Below are positions 9,820 through 18,876 of a stretch of DNA of 64,000 bases, piece after piece; position 1 is the first letter of the stretch, and each line of letters starts with the position of its first letter. The position numbers and the translations under genes are program-made. Source of the stretch: Platanthera guangdongensis (taxonomy: Eukaryota; Streptophyta; Magnoliopsida; Asparagales; Orchidaceae); the NCBI GenBank assembly GCA_039583875.1, contig CM077153.1, positions 115,006,568 to 115,070,567 on the forward strand. The letters run 5' to 3'. The notes beneath the pieces were generated by a model that searched no databases, was not told the DNA's origin, and was given only the letters and a program-made list of their open reading frames with translations.

Positions 9820-10617
9820 ACACATCCCGAAAGTTCGGCACGGGTTGTTGAACTCCCAAACGAGCTCCAGATCCTGGTTTATGAACCGCATGTTCTCGCT
9901 GATCCTATCCATGAGCGGGGTGGGGGATGTCATCCCGCTTGCCAAGCTGCACTTCACCTCATCCGCGAGCAGCATGTAGTCCCGCTCCAGTTCCTACAAC
10001 CCCTACTCGCTGAGATCGTTCTCTTCCTGGATCCTGCGTAGCGCGAGCCCTGCTTCTTCAACACCTCAATGACTTGCCTCCTCAGCTTGGCGTAGTCTAG
10101 AGAGACTCCCAGAAAGTTTCCAATCGTACTGGGGGAAGTATGTGACAAATGGCGAGTCGGCTCAGAAGATTCTTCTGCCTCAGATTGGCTAGGGAGACCT
10201 GCGAGGCCAATTAATACCGGTGAATGCATAATAGGCGAGTGTTGCAAAAGAACTATGCGAGAAGGCCCTATGCATGTGGAACTTACGGGATGAGCTCGGC
10301 TGCCCCTAGAAGATATATGTGGGGGGCAAGGTCAAGCTCTTGCCGCATCCCGGAGGTTGATATCCCGGTGAGATGAGCTCAAAACTCGGGATTGGATTGT
10401 CCACAGAACCTCCCTGAGCTAGTGCAGGAGCAGGTGTGGGTTGCCAGAATGTGCCCGAGCTGGCAACTTTGGCCGCAGCGAGCCCAACCCCATGGTCCAA
10501 AGCGGGCGGGGGGGGGGGGGGGGGGGGATGGGTCTCGCAGACAGGTAACAGGAGGATTTCGAGACAGCGAGTCATCGCGGGGGGCATCGACTTGCGTTGT
10601 GGAGGCTTCGTCATCAA
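9820..10617 (-). pseudogene. Coiled-coil and Pro-rich part of a gag-like extra protein, decayed
   Basis: Minus-strand reading: a Pro-rich segment (with a run of prolines from the poly-G tract) at 10617-10306, then from 10247 a charged helical stretch with Y-A-K-L-R-R-Q-V-I-E-V-L-K-K, continuing after a frameshift as L-R-R-I-Q-E-E-N-D-L and E-L-E-R-D-Y-M-L-L-A-D-E-V. This matches the C-terminal half of PF04195-type proteins, which are coiled coils. Stops and frameshifts break it. It lies upstream, on the minus strand, of the N-terminal domain at 8643, so the protein halves are in the wrong order. Confidence 0.5.
10508..10527 (+). repeat. Homopolymer run of 20 G
   Basis: An uninterrupted run of about 20 G. 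On the minus strand it encodes proline codons of the gag-like linker. The run could form a G-quadruplex; its exact length may also be affected by sequencing error. Confidence 0.85.
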
Positions 10618-10811
10618 TCAGATGACTGCCCTAGTCGGCAGGAATCTCGTGTAACTCCCCTAGACGATCCAATGTGACGATGTCACGCCTTCGCTCTAGG
10701 CGATGCTACCGGGCTGCAGCCCAAGCACCCCAACCCCTATCCATCAACAGACGGGTTGTTGGTGGCCACAACCTCCCTTTGATGAGTGAACTCGACAGTG
10801 AAGCTGGGCTG

Positions 10812-10880
10812 TACGGGGACTTCCCAGGAGGTCACCCATCCCAGTACTACTCTCGCCCAACCACAGTAAACTATGAATTT
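10812..10880 (-). pseudogene. 5S rRNA-derived segment, left arm
   Basis: The minus strand matches the 5S stretch TAGTACTAGGATGGGTGACC followed by CTCCTGGGAAGTCC with few changes, and preceding GGGCGAGAG. It covers the internal control region (box A to box C) but lacks the 5' half of a 5S gene and has no T-run terminator, so it is not a functional rRNA gene. Confidence 0.7.
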
Positions 10881-10940
10881 CCTGCACTTCTCATCACCAA
10901 TTGAGATGCAGCTCAATTGGGGATGAGAAGTTGGAAAAAT

Positions 10941-11010
10941 TCATAGTTAAGCATGCTCGCGCTGGAGTAGTACTAGGATGGGTGACCTCCTTGGAAGTCC
11001 CCATTGTGCG
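10941..11010 (+). pseudogene. 5S rRNA-derived segment, right arm
   Basis: The plus strand holds AGTTAAGCATGCTCGCG, GAGTAGTACTAGGATGGG and TGACCTCCTTGGAAGTCC, in the order of the 5S rRNA 3' half. It includes the pol III internal control region with several substitutions. The upstream 5S half is absent. Confidence 0.75.
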
Positions 11011-11109
11011 CGCTTGACTATCGAGTTTGACTCATCAAAAGGAGGCTGTGGCCACCAATAACACACCTGTGGGCTAGAGAGGGGTTGGGGTGCTTGGGCT
11101 GCAGCCCGG

Positions 11110-11460
11110 ACAACGCCAGCTGGGTCTCGTTGGGTCTCCCTCGGTGGATATGGTCCCGAGTGGAACCGGGCCTAGGTCGTCACATCTCGATGATACCTTT
11201 CCCCTTTTGTTTGGGAGCTGGCCCAGAGGAATAGGCGAGTCCATGGTAGAGGGTGGAGGCCATCTCGTGGTTGGCTGACTCGATAGCTTTTGGAGCTGAC
11301 TTGGCCTTTTGGCAGGCTGGGGATTTGGGGACTCGCGCAGCAGGCACTGTGACAAACAACGACCAGGCTGGCAGTGTGAGCGTTGTTGAGCCCGCGAGCA
11401 CGGTCCAGCCTCTCTTGGATCTCTTTAGAAAGAGGCATCTCGGTAAGATCAGAGCAAGTG
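11110..11460 (-). pseudogene. Gag-like linker fragment
   Basis: Minus-strand stretch beginning with M-P-L-S-K-E-I-Q-E-R-L-D-R-A-R-G near 11433 and passing into a Lys/Ser/Pro-rich linker that ends at the 5S inverted repeat. It fits the low-complexity linker of the gag-like extra protein and may once have joined the Pro-rich segment at 10617. Similarity is weak. Confidence 0.3.
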
Positions 11461-11615
11461 GAATGACAAATGTTACTCAGGTATGCGAGTACATATATAT
11501 AGCTGTTGGTGGATCCCACCAAAATGTTCTCTCTGCTCCCGCCACACTCGCCGCATTTTGCGTGGTTAGATGTTTCTTTCTGAGTTTTGGGCAACCTCGC
11601 AAAGAGCGGAGATTA

Positions 11616-12474
11616 TATACAACCCCATATCTGGGGAGTGGGGATCTACAAGAGCCAGACTATCCAAGCCAGGTTAACCGGGCCCCTGGCACCGAGTCCA
11701 CTCGACACCCTCCCTTGGCGTCGAGTCCACTCGACACCTTCTGCCCCAACATCGAGTGAGGCTTGTTAAGCTGACGCTTCTTCCTTGGCGTTGAGTGAAG
11801 CCCAGACAGTCAACGCCTCTTCTTGGCATTGAGTGACATCTCGGCATTCATTGGCTCGCCCAGGTGGGGTTGAGCAGAACTGGGGCAAGTGGAGCAGCAG
11901 GCTCGCACTCGCTTATGGCTCTCGACAGGCCATTGGCGAGTGGGGTAATTACTGCCTACACTTTCCCAGTGCCATAGGGAGGCGGCGAGTGCTAGCACCA
12001 TCGAGCACAGGCCACCCCACATGAGTGGAAGTTTTCAGGGGCCACTCTCCTAGTATTGTATGAGGTATTTTTACCACGTTACCACAGCTGAACTGCCCAT
12101 AGACTTTTAGAACAGCAGAGTTATGCTTTTGGTAGGGCAATCTGGACGGCATATAGCTGTTTAAAACATCAGAGGTTGCATGTTGGGAGACCGTTTTCAA
12201 AAAACTATAAATAGACCTAAGGGGGTACCTCAGAATGCATGCTTGTGCTCTGCTCTTCTTGCACTTTCTGAGGTACCCTTATCTCGGCACTTGCCTAAGG
12301 AGGGGAAGTGCTCTAAGATCTTCCGGGTGTGTGGTGGGACCTCCGTGAGAGAGCCTTGTGTTCATTTCTTGTTCTAAGATTCGAGTTGTTTGAGTTTATG
12401 AGGGAGAAGTAAGTGCGAGATCACCCCTTCCCCAAGGGTTCGAACTCCACAGAAGCCAATTTTAGGTTTCAACA
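11616..12474 (+). repeat. Right LTR of the non-autonomous element
   Basis: Begins TATACAACCCCATATC, with the terminal TG mutated to TA, and ends GGTTTCAACA followed by ATGAT at 12475-12479. It aligns with 6946-7809 throughout, including TATAAATA at 12206. The purine-rich AAAGAGCGGAGAT just before it may be the polypurine tract. Confidence 0.85.
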
Positions 12475-13990
12475 ATGATGATACCCTCGCTGTTATCGGT
12501 TACTGATGTAAGCTTTTGAGAGACTATTTGTTGTAGCAATCTGGGCATTTAACTCTGATGTGTATTCAGGAGCTATGTATCTACCTGTGTTTACTTTTGG
12601 AATTGTACTAGTGTGGATTTTGACTTATGTATATTTCTTTATGTTGGGTTGGCATGAATGATATTTGTGAGAACAGGTAGGATTGGAGTCTTGTAGTACC
12701 GGTAAACCCGTGTGTTGACGCTATCGCAAGACGGCAGTTCTGAGCATATGACTCCACTCGGCTGTGTGTTGTGTTCCGGGAGGGGGTTCTAACAAATGGA
12801 ATCAGCTTGCAGCGATCCTGAACTAAATAAGTCATTGAACACATGATCTTAACATCATTGGATACAATTCTTTTAGCAAGTTCGAACTATTCTTGTACAT
12901 ATGGATCTGCCAACAAAAAGCCATCAACCATTTGTTCATCGGAATTACTGCAAATTATGTACAACAAACTTCAAGTAAACCTCATAATTACTCATTGTAT
13001 TACTATTATCAAGTACATCCCTATCGAATCACATATTTAAGTCATTCCTACCATCCCAACTCGTCAATCCATTCGTTCACTAACCTCCACTAAATCACCT
13101 CGATCAAGTACACTTTACTACACCATTTGTTCATTAGGGATCTATCCAACAAATCTCATTAACATAAATTATCACAATAACTTATAGACTAAATTCAACA
13201 AATCATTAACGTTAATGTACTACAATCTCTCTAACAAACCCAAAGCCGATACAAAACCAACACGAGAACTATATATGGAGGAATGATTATTGTACAACAA
13301 CTTCGATCGGGGATTCCTGAGACTACAAGAATTCGTTGAAAGTGTGCAAACCCTCGTTAGAAATGTATTTCCAAGGTCTACGACCTTCGTGTTTAGTCGA
13401 AAGCCCAGATCTGGATGCATCATGTCTGAAAACGGTCTCGAAGGTTGCTGCGCGCAGAAAATAGATTTCTGCGCGCATCTTAAAGTAGATCGAACGTCAT
13501 CGATTTGTCTTCCTCCTCCAACCAAACTTTCCAAATAACATCCAGAATTCCTCATCCCTTATTCACCTCCTATGGCCACTTCTCTTCACGAAACCAGTCC
13601 ACAAACTTCATTTGAATTGAGGAAAGTTTGAAGAATCTAATTCCTAGGACACAAGTCCTAGCATGGCCTCTTCCTAGAAACCTTCTTCTCAAAAATCAAG
13701 ACTCTTTTGAGTCGATAACTCTCCTAGGAATAACTAGAGGTCTAGCACCAAGGGATAGGGTAGGAAGCTCACCTCATTTCCGCCGTTTCCACTGTTTCCA
13801 GCCATGGATCTTGTCACCCTTCTTAGCGGCATCTTCTTCTCCTTGGTTGATGTTCGTTCTTCACGAGAAAGAAGAGGAAGAGAGGATTTCTTCTAGAATC
13901 TGGTGGCTTCACTGTTCCGTCGGCTTGGCCGAGACGGTTGCCCGGTAAGGTGATAAAAAGAAAAGAAGGCTAGGGTTTTCCTCGTGTCCC

Positions 13991-13998
13991 TTTTTATA
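13991..13998 (-). promoter_or_regulatory. TATA box of the Tekay-like LTR
   Basis: Minus strand reads CATTATAAAAAGGGACACG. It is about 120 bp downstream of the TCGACGA array. Confidence 0.6.
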
Positions 13999-14116
13999 AT
14001 GAGAAATTAGGGTAACTGCCTAGCCACGTGTCAGCCTGACATTGGACCGCCAAACATTACATTAAATGAGTCATTTTGAAAGGATGCAGCCCGAAAATTT
14101 GACAAGTTAGAATTCT

Positions 14117-14295
14117 GCGCTTGACGAATTTTGCTCGACGTTTCGTCGAGCTCTGCTCGAGGATGTTCGTTGTGCTCTGCTTGACGATTCGTGGAGCTCC
14201 GCTTGACGATTCATCATGCTCCGCTCGACGATTTTCGTGGAGCTCCGCTCGACGATTTTCGTCGCGCTTTGCTCGACGATTCTCGCCGAGCTCTA
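14117..14295. repeat. TCGACGA array in the Tekay-like U3
   Basis: About seven units of 25-30 bp with the phrase (T/C)GCTCGACGATT alternating with CGTCGAGCTC or CGTGGAGCTC. The two halves GCTCGACGA and TCGTCGAGC are complementary, so each unit can fold back on itself. Confidence 0.85.
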
Positions 14296-14324
14296 GTCAC
14301 TACCCATGTCATGGGTAGTCTTTG

Positions 14325-14545
14325 TTTGGGCACACACGGGTAGGGACACGCCCATGTCTCTACCCAAGTCCTTCTATGGAAAGATCACAATGAAGGCGCA
14401 AAATCTTCAAAAGTAACACATGGGCAGGGACACGGCCGTATCACTACCCGTGTCCTTCTCTGGAAGGATCACAAAGAAGGCGTAAAATTTATAAAGGCAC
14501 CACACAGGTAGCGTAACTCCAGTGTCACTACCCATGTCCTTCTCA
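14325..14545. repeat. About 95-bp tandem repeat with CACGGGTAG/CTACCC(A/G)TG
   Basis: Two and a half units, each with ...ACACGGGTAGGGACACG..., ...CACTACCCGTGTCCTTCT... and GGA(A)AGATCACAA(T/A)GAAGGCG. The inner inverted halves CACGGGTAG and CTACCCGTG could form hairpins. Confidence 0.7.
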
Positions 14546-14758
14546 GGAGGAATCTACACCTCCTCCCCCACTCAGGTGCAAGCCTATCAGCCAGTACACC
14601 CAGAGCACAAGTCAGCTCTCCTAACTTAATAGTGAGCACGAGGGGCCTAGCGCGAATCGGGATGTTACAAATCCTATAAACAAAATAGAATATTTCGTCC
14701 TCAAAATCAGGCAAGGGCAATGTGGAGAGAAAAGCATGAAATGAAATAAAATATGGTT

Positions 14759-15824
14759 TTAAAATTTACCTTGATGAAACAACTCTGAGTAGTGCTTCCG
14801 CATCAAGACCACCGGCTCCCAAGTAAATTCTTCGTTCCCATGATTTGACCACAACACCTTTACCAAAGGAACACTCTTGCGACACAAACTCCTTGTCTTG
14901 GTGTCCACTATCCGCACTGGCTCTAGTTGTACAGATCTATCGGTTGCTACTGCTCCATAAATGGTGGGGACATGTTGATCGGGCCGCAACAATGCCTTTC
15001 GGAGTGATGATGCATGTAATATGTCATGAAGGTTCTCCAGCTCTGGCGGTAACTCCAACCGATAAGATAAAGGGCCAATCTTTTCTAATATGGTGTAAGG
15101 CCTAACGTACCTTGGGTTGAGCTTCTTTACACCACGTACCTGTGACACTCCATGCATCGGCCAGATCTTTAGGAACACCTTGTCACCCTCATGAAATTCT
15201 ACCATCTGGTGCTTTCCATTATAATATTTAGCAGGCCGACTTTGAGCCTCAAGCATGCGATCCCGTATTAGTCTAACAGCCGCATCAGTATCATCAATGT
15301 ACTCAATTCCTGAAACCTTCGGGTCTTCATCTTGCACCCATGACAAGGGGGTTCTACACCTTCTTCCGTAAAGGGCTTCATAGGGTGCCATCCCGATATT
15401 GGCATGGTGGCTATTATTATAGGAGAATTCCACCAAGGTTAAGAAACTTTCCCACGGCTCTCCTTTATCCAACACACAAAGTCTTAATAGATCTTCCAAA
15501 GTTTTGATGGTCCTCTCAGACTGCCCTTTCGTCTAAGGATGAAATGTTGTGCTAAATGTAAGGCACGAGCCCAAATAAGCCTGTACCACCTTGCATTCTT
15601 TAGAGGTAAACTAACCATCCTAGTCAGAAACACTTTTCTTTGGCACGCCATGGTACCGTACAAACTGCTCCACAAAGAGATGTATCAAAACATCCACATG
15701 AGCTTATTTCTTCATAGGAATAAACCTGGCTACCTTTGTCAGGCGATCAACAATTACCCAAACTGAATGATTCCCTAAGCGTGAGCGAGGTAATCCATGG
15801 ACGAAGTCCATGGAAATATCCTCG
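14759..15824 (-). pseudogene. Tekay-like integrase core, C-terminus and chromodomain-like tail
   Basis: Reading the minus strand from the Athila insertion: the first catalytic Asp in I-S-M-D-F-V, a second in V-S-D, and the Glu in Q-S-E-R-T-I-K-T-L-E, followed from 15499 by an open 246-codon frame with Y-E-A-L-Y-G-R-R-C, the K-L-N-P-R-Y-V-R-P-Y C-terminal block and a chromodomain-like tail V-K-V-L-W-S-N-H. In-frame stops lie near 15705, 15630, 15620 and 15533. Integrase inserts the cDNA into the genome; a chromodomain tail places the element among chromoviruses. Upstream sequence continues across the Athila element at 29257. Confidence 0.85.
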
Positions 15825-15829
15825 AACTT
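15825..15829. other. Target site duplication AACTT of the Athila element (left)
   Basis: AACTT precedes TGATGCACGC; the same five bases follow the far LTR at 29252-29256. Confidence 0.9.
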
Positions 15830-16919
15830 TGATGCACGCAAAGCCCGGCTCTAAATTATCTGAGGAGCACAACAGTTCCGGAATTCGGGCATCGAATTAT
15901 AAGCAAGTGCACCTATCACAAGTATACAGGATATTCGGGGGAATATTGAGATCGTAAATTTCCCGGGAACAGGTTGATTATCCCTACTACTCTGAAAGAA
16001 CTATTATTTTACCAAAATATTTAAGTTGTCGATTTTAACTAAGAAAAAGCTGGAAATAGATTAAGAACAAGGTCGATGATGAAATAACACTCTGTATTAA
16101 ATTACATTAGGACTAAAATAGATTTGAATAATTGGAGATCTTATGTTTCAATTCAATTAAAGCGGTAACTTGGACATGGAGGTTCCAAAAGAATGAGCTC
16201 ACCTATCTCTAGGAATATCGCTCACCTGAACATTAAGACTATTCGACCGGGCTCTCGTCCGACGAAGGATTCCTCTTAATGCTCGCACAATGCTAAGAAC
16301 CCCGCTATTGGGGGGCGACCCAATCCGGTAGAATTACGCACCTCCTCTCCCGAGGGTTAGTGTGAAACTCTCTTTACCCGTGGGTGATCAATCCATACGC
16401 ACGGGCCTCTCGGCTAGCTAGCATATGGATAACGGAAATAGAGCGCACACATCGATATGTGTTTCTACGCGTCGTTAACACGGGTAAACATTAAGTTTTT
16501 TAATTAAATAGAAAAACAAGACCTTTATTTATTTAAAACATTTTATATCTCAATGCTCTTCTATACCGAGGGCTAAAAGAGATTAGCCACTCATCGGAAT
16601 GGGGATTGCTTATGAGTTTGGTTAGGAGTGAGTTCTATACTATGCACTGAAGGGTTATAAAAAAATAAGAAGAAAAATAAGATAACCTAATATTAGAAAT
16701 AGAAAAGCTACTAAAAAAATTAAAAACACAGGCACTCAACCAAACGCATAATAAAGAAAAAGAAAAAAAAGCTAAGTTACAAAAAAGGAAAATTGCACAA
16801 TTGAAATTATAAGTACTACTCAAACGAGTAGGAGGGAAATTAAGGCGGAAAATTGTAAGTCCTACTCAAACGAGTAGGCGGGAAATTAAAGCGAGTCCTA
16901 CTCAAACAAGTAGGATAAA

Positions 16920-17345
16920 ATAGATGCACACACGCACACACTCTACATAAATGAAAACACACACACTCACACACTCTACATAAATAAACACGCACACACA
17001 CACACAGACACTCTACATAAGTAAATACTCACACACTCTACATAAAAGAAAAACAGACACACACTTTGCGTAAATAAAAACACACACACACTTTGCATAA
17101 ATGAACACACACACACATTGCATAAATGAAAACACACACACTTTGCATAAATGAAAACTCACACACACTTTGCATAAATGAAAACACACACACAAACACT
17201 CTACTGAAATTAAAACGCACACACGCTACAGAAATTAAAACGCACACATACACTCTACATTAAAAGAAATACACCCACACACTCTACCGGAAATGAAAAC
17301 AAACCCACTCTACATAAAGTAAAACACACACACACACTCTCTACA
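16920..17345. repeat. CA-rich imperfect repeats in LTR A
   Basis: Units of about 28-32 bp such as ACACACACTTTGCATAAATG(A)AA and ACACTCTACATAAATGAAA, joined by short CA runs. Apparent Cys/Val-rich frames on the minus strand are translations of GTGTGT. Confidence 0.85.
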
Positions 17346-18233
17346 AAAATGAAAGAAAGTTATAAAAATTAACTCATACACGCACGAACACATACGAAAA
17401 AAGCGAAAAATGAAGTTATCTAGAAATTAAAACAACTACATTTCTACCGCTAGAATGTGACAGAAATGCATAAAAAGACAAAATAAAAATTATTTGAGCA
17501 AAAAAGTTTTCAAATTAATGCGAGAAAAGCAAGTGCTTGAAAATTTAAAACATTTGCATTTTTACCGTTATAATTTGATGAAAATGCATAAAAAGTCGAA
17601 ATAGAAATTGTTTGAGCAAAAATCTTTTTAAGTAAATGCGAAAATCAAAGGTGTTGAAAAATTGAAATAACACATAATCCATTCTTATAACTTTGTAAAA
17701 GGGTTTAAAAAGTGGAAGAAAGTTAAAAAAATGCAAAAATTTTACAATCTAAAAAAAAGGAAAATCTAAGTTAAAGAGTAATGAAAACCACTTTTGAAAT
17801 CATTTTACAAGTTCATAAGAACGAATATAAAAGCATAAAAATCCTAAATCTAAACCATTTTAAGGAATATGATAAGAAAAATGTCTTTAACAACGACTAG
17901 TAATATTGAGAAAATCTAAAGTAAAGCAAAGCGATTTTTCATTTTAAAGCATAAATTCCGCAAATCTAACTCATACACGCACAAACCTCATACGAAAATG
18001 AAAAATAAGGATGCATAAGATTGATAAAAGGGAGGCATTCAGAGACATTCCAGAGCAATGTAAAGATGAAAAACTGACAATTTTATTAAGAAAGATGTTG
18101 ATTACAAAAGCTAAAACAAACTTTAGAAGGAGGGGGAGATTATCCTTACTTAGCACTAAAACAGCTCCTAGTAGCAGCCCCTAACACCAAAATGGTTCAA
18201 AATTTGGAACCCCCACACCTTGCAGCAATGTCC

Positions 18234-18242
18234 TATTTATAG
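18234..18242 (-). promoter_or_regulatory. TATA box of LTR A
   Basis: Minus strand reads TGCTATAAATAGGAC, conserved at 28609-28617 in LTR B. Confidence 0.65.
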
Positions 18243-18261
18243 CAAAAAAATCAGTTTAGAC

Positions 18262-18710
18262 GCCCTAGGTCACGGGCGTGTAGGGGGGCGTGTCAGCACT
18301 GTTGGTGAAGTGAAGCCGAGCATTCAATGCATGTTGACTTTGGGGCAGTCCACGTGGAAGTCACGCCTGTGATCCTGCTGACACGGGCGTATAGCATGGG
18401 CGTGTCCGGAAGGTATATTTTGGGGAAGGCGTCGCGTCATTTCATCGCCGGCGACATCTTGTCTCGGACACAAGGCATTCACGCCCATATCGAATCTTGA
18501 CACGGGCGTGTCGCTCGGTTTGACGATCTTCGAGCGCAAAATGTTAAGCTGGAGTGACACGTGGCTTGGTCATGACCGTGTCATATTGGACACGGGCTTG
18601 TACTTGGCCGTGTTCAACAATTTCTTTGTCGGCGGCTGATTTCTCTTGGAATTGAAGGTACACGCCCAGGTCACGGGCTTGACCTGAAGTACACGGGCGT
18701 GTACAATGTA
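18262..18710. repeat. CACGGGCGTGT array in U3 of LTR A
   Basis: About ten forms of ACACGGGCGTGT, TCACGCCCGTGAC or GGGCGTGTC occur on both strands between the TATA box and the start of the LTR. The words are near-palindromic (ACACG..CGTGT). The same array is in LTR B at 28635-29075. Confidence 0.85.
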
Positions 18711-18876
18711 ATTTTTGACTTGGTTCTGAAAAATTTCAGAAAACAAATAGAGGCTAAGTTATAATAATATTTACAAAATAGGAGCATTTTATTGAACAAA
18801 ATTAAGTAAAAATAGCGAAAATAAATTAAAATGACTTAATTAATGTACGTAAAAATCCTATATTTACAACTCATCA

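Larger units (their letters stand above)
10709..11109. repeat. 400-bp inverted repeat with 5S rRNA-derived arms
   Basis: Two arms of about 200 bp meet at a centre near 10908 (CAATTGAG-ATGCAG-CTCAATTG). The outer ends are CCGGGCTGCAGCCC and its complement. Each arm contains a block like the 3' half of 5S rRNA. The arms are related but not identical (about one difference per six bases by eye). 5S-derived sequence inside LTRs is the hallmark of Cassandra TRIM elements; an inverted pair of such LTRs, or a foldback element that captured 5S, would fit. The ends carry no duplication that I can identify. Confidence 0.75.
6946..12474 (+). mobile_element. Non-autonomous LTR retrotransposon with antisense gag-like frames
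   Basis: Bounded by related direct LTRs of 864 and 859 bp and a perfect ATGAT duplication. The LTR promoters (TATAAATA) point right. No protease, RT or integrase is present. The 3.8-kb interior instead holds minus-strand pieces of a plant 'gypsy-type transposon' (PF04195-like) protein, a solo LTR and a 5S-derived inverted repeat. Extra genes antisense to gag-pol are known in Tat-lineage gypsy elements, so this is probably a Tat-derived element that has lost gag-pol. The two LTRs differ at many positions, so the insertion is old. Confidence 0.8.
12475..14669 (-). repeat. Right (5') part of the Tekay-like 3' LTR
   Basis: On the minus strand it starts TGTAACATCCCGATTCGCG at 14669, a common start for Tekay/Del-type LTRs, about 90 bp after the end of pol. 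It contains, in minus order, a tandem repeat, a TCGACGA array, a TATA box and a long R-U5 region up to the inserted element. I see no gene in it; small open frames in both strands show no family resemblance. Confidence 0.65.
15830..18876 (-). repeat. 3' LTR of the Athila element (LTR A)
   Basis: 3047 bp, paired with 26156-29251. In minus order it has a U3 array of ACACGGGCGTGT words, a TATA box, A+T-rich sequence, CA-rich repeats and the terminal GCATCA. Its 49-bp deficit relative to LTR B is about the size of the extra CA tract there. Confidence 0.9.

Noticed and set aside
10392..10654. Plus frames with Gly-Gly runs
   Set aside because: By-product of the poly-G tract; the minus strand is the former coding strand.
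10941..11010. A functional 5S rRNA gene
   Set aside because: Only the 3' half is present, with substitutions in the control region and no T-run terminator.
13220..13950. Possible host gene exons (short frames on both strands)
   Set aside because: No domain or splice pattern; the stretch is inside the Tekay-like LTR by its borders.
17013..17253. Cys/Val/Phe-rich minus frames here and at 27226-27660
   Set aside because: They are GTGTGT microsatellite translations.
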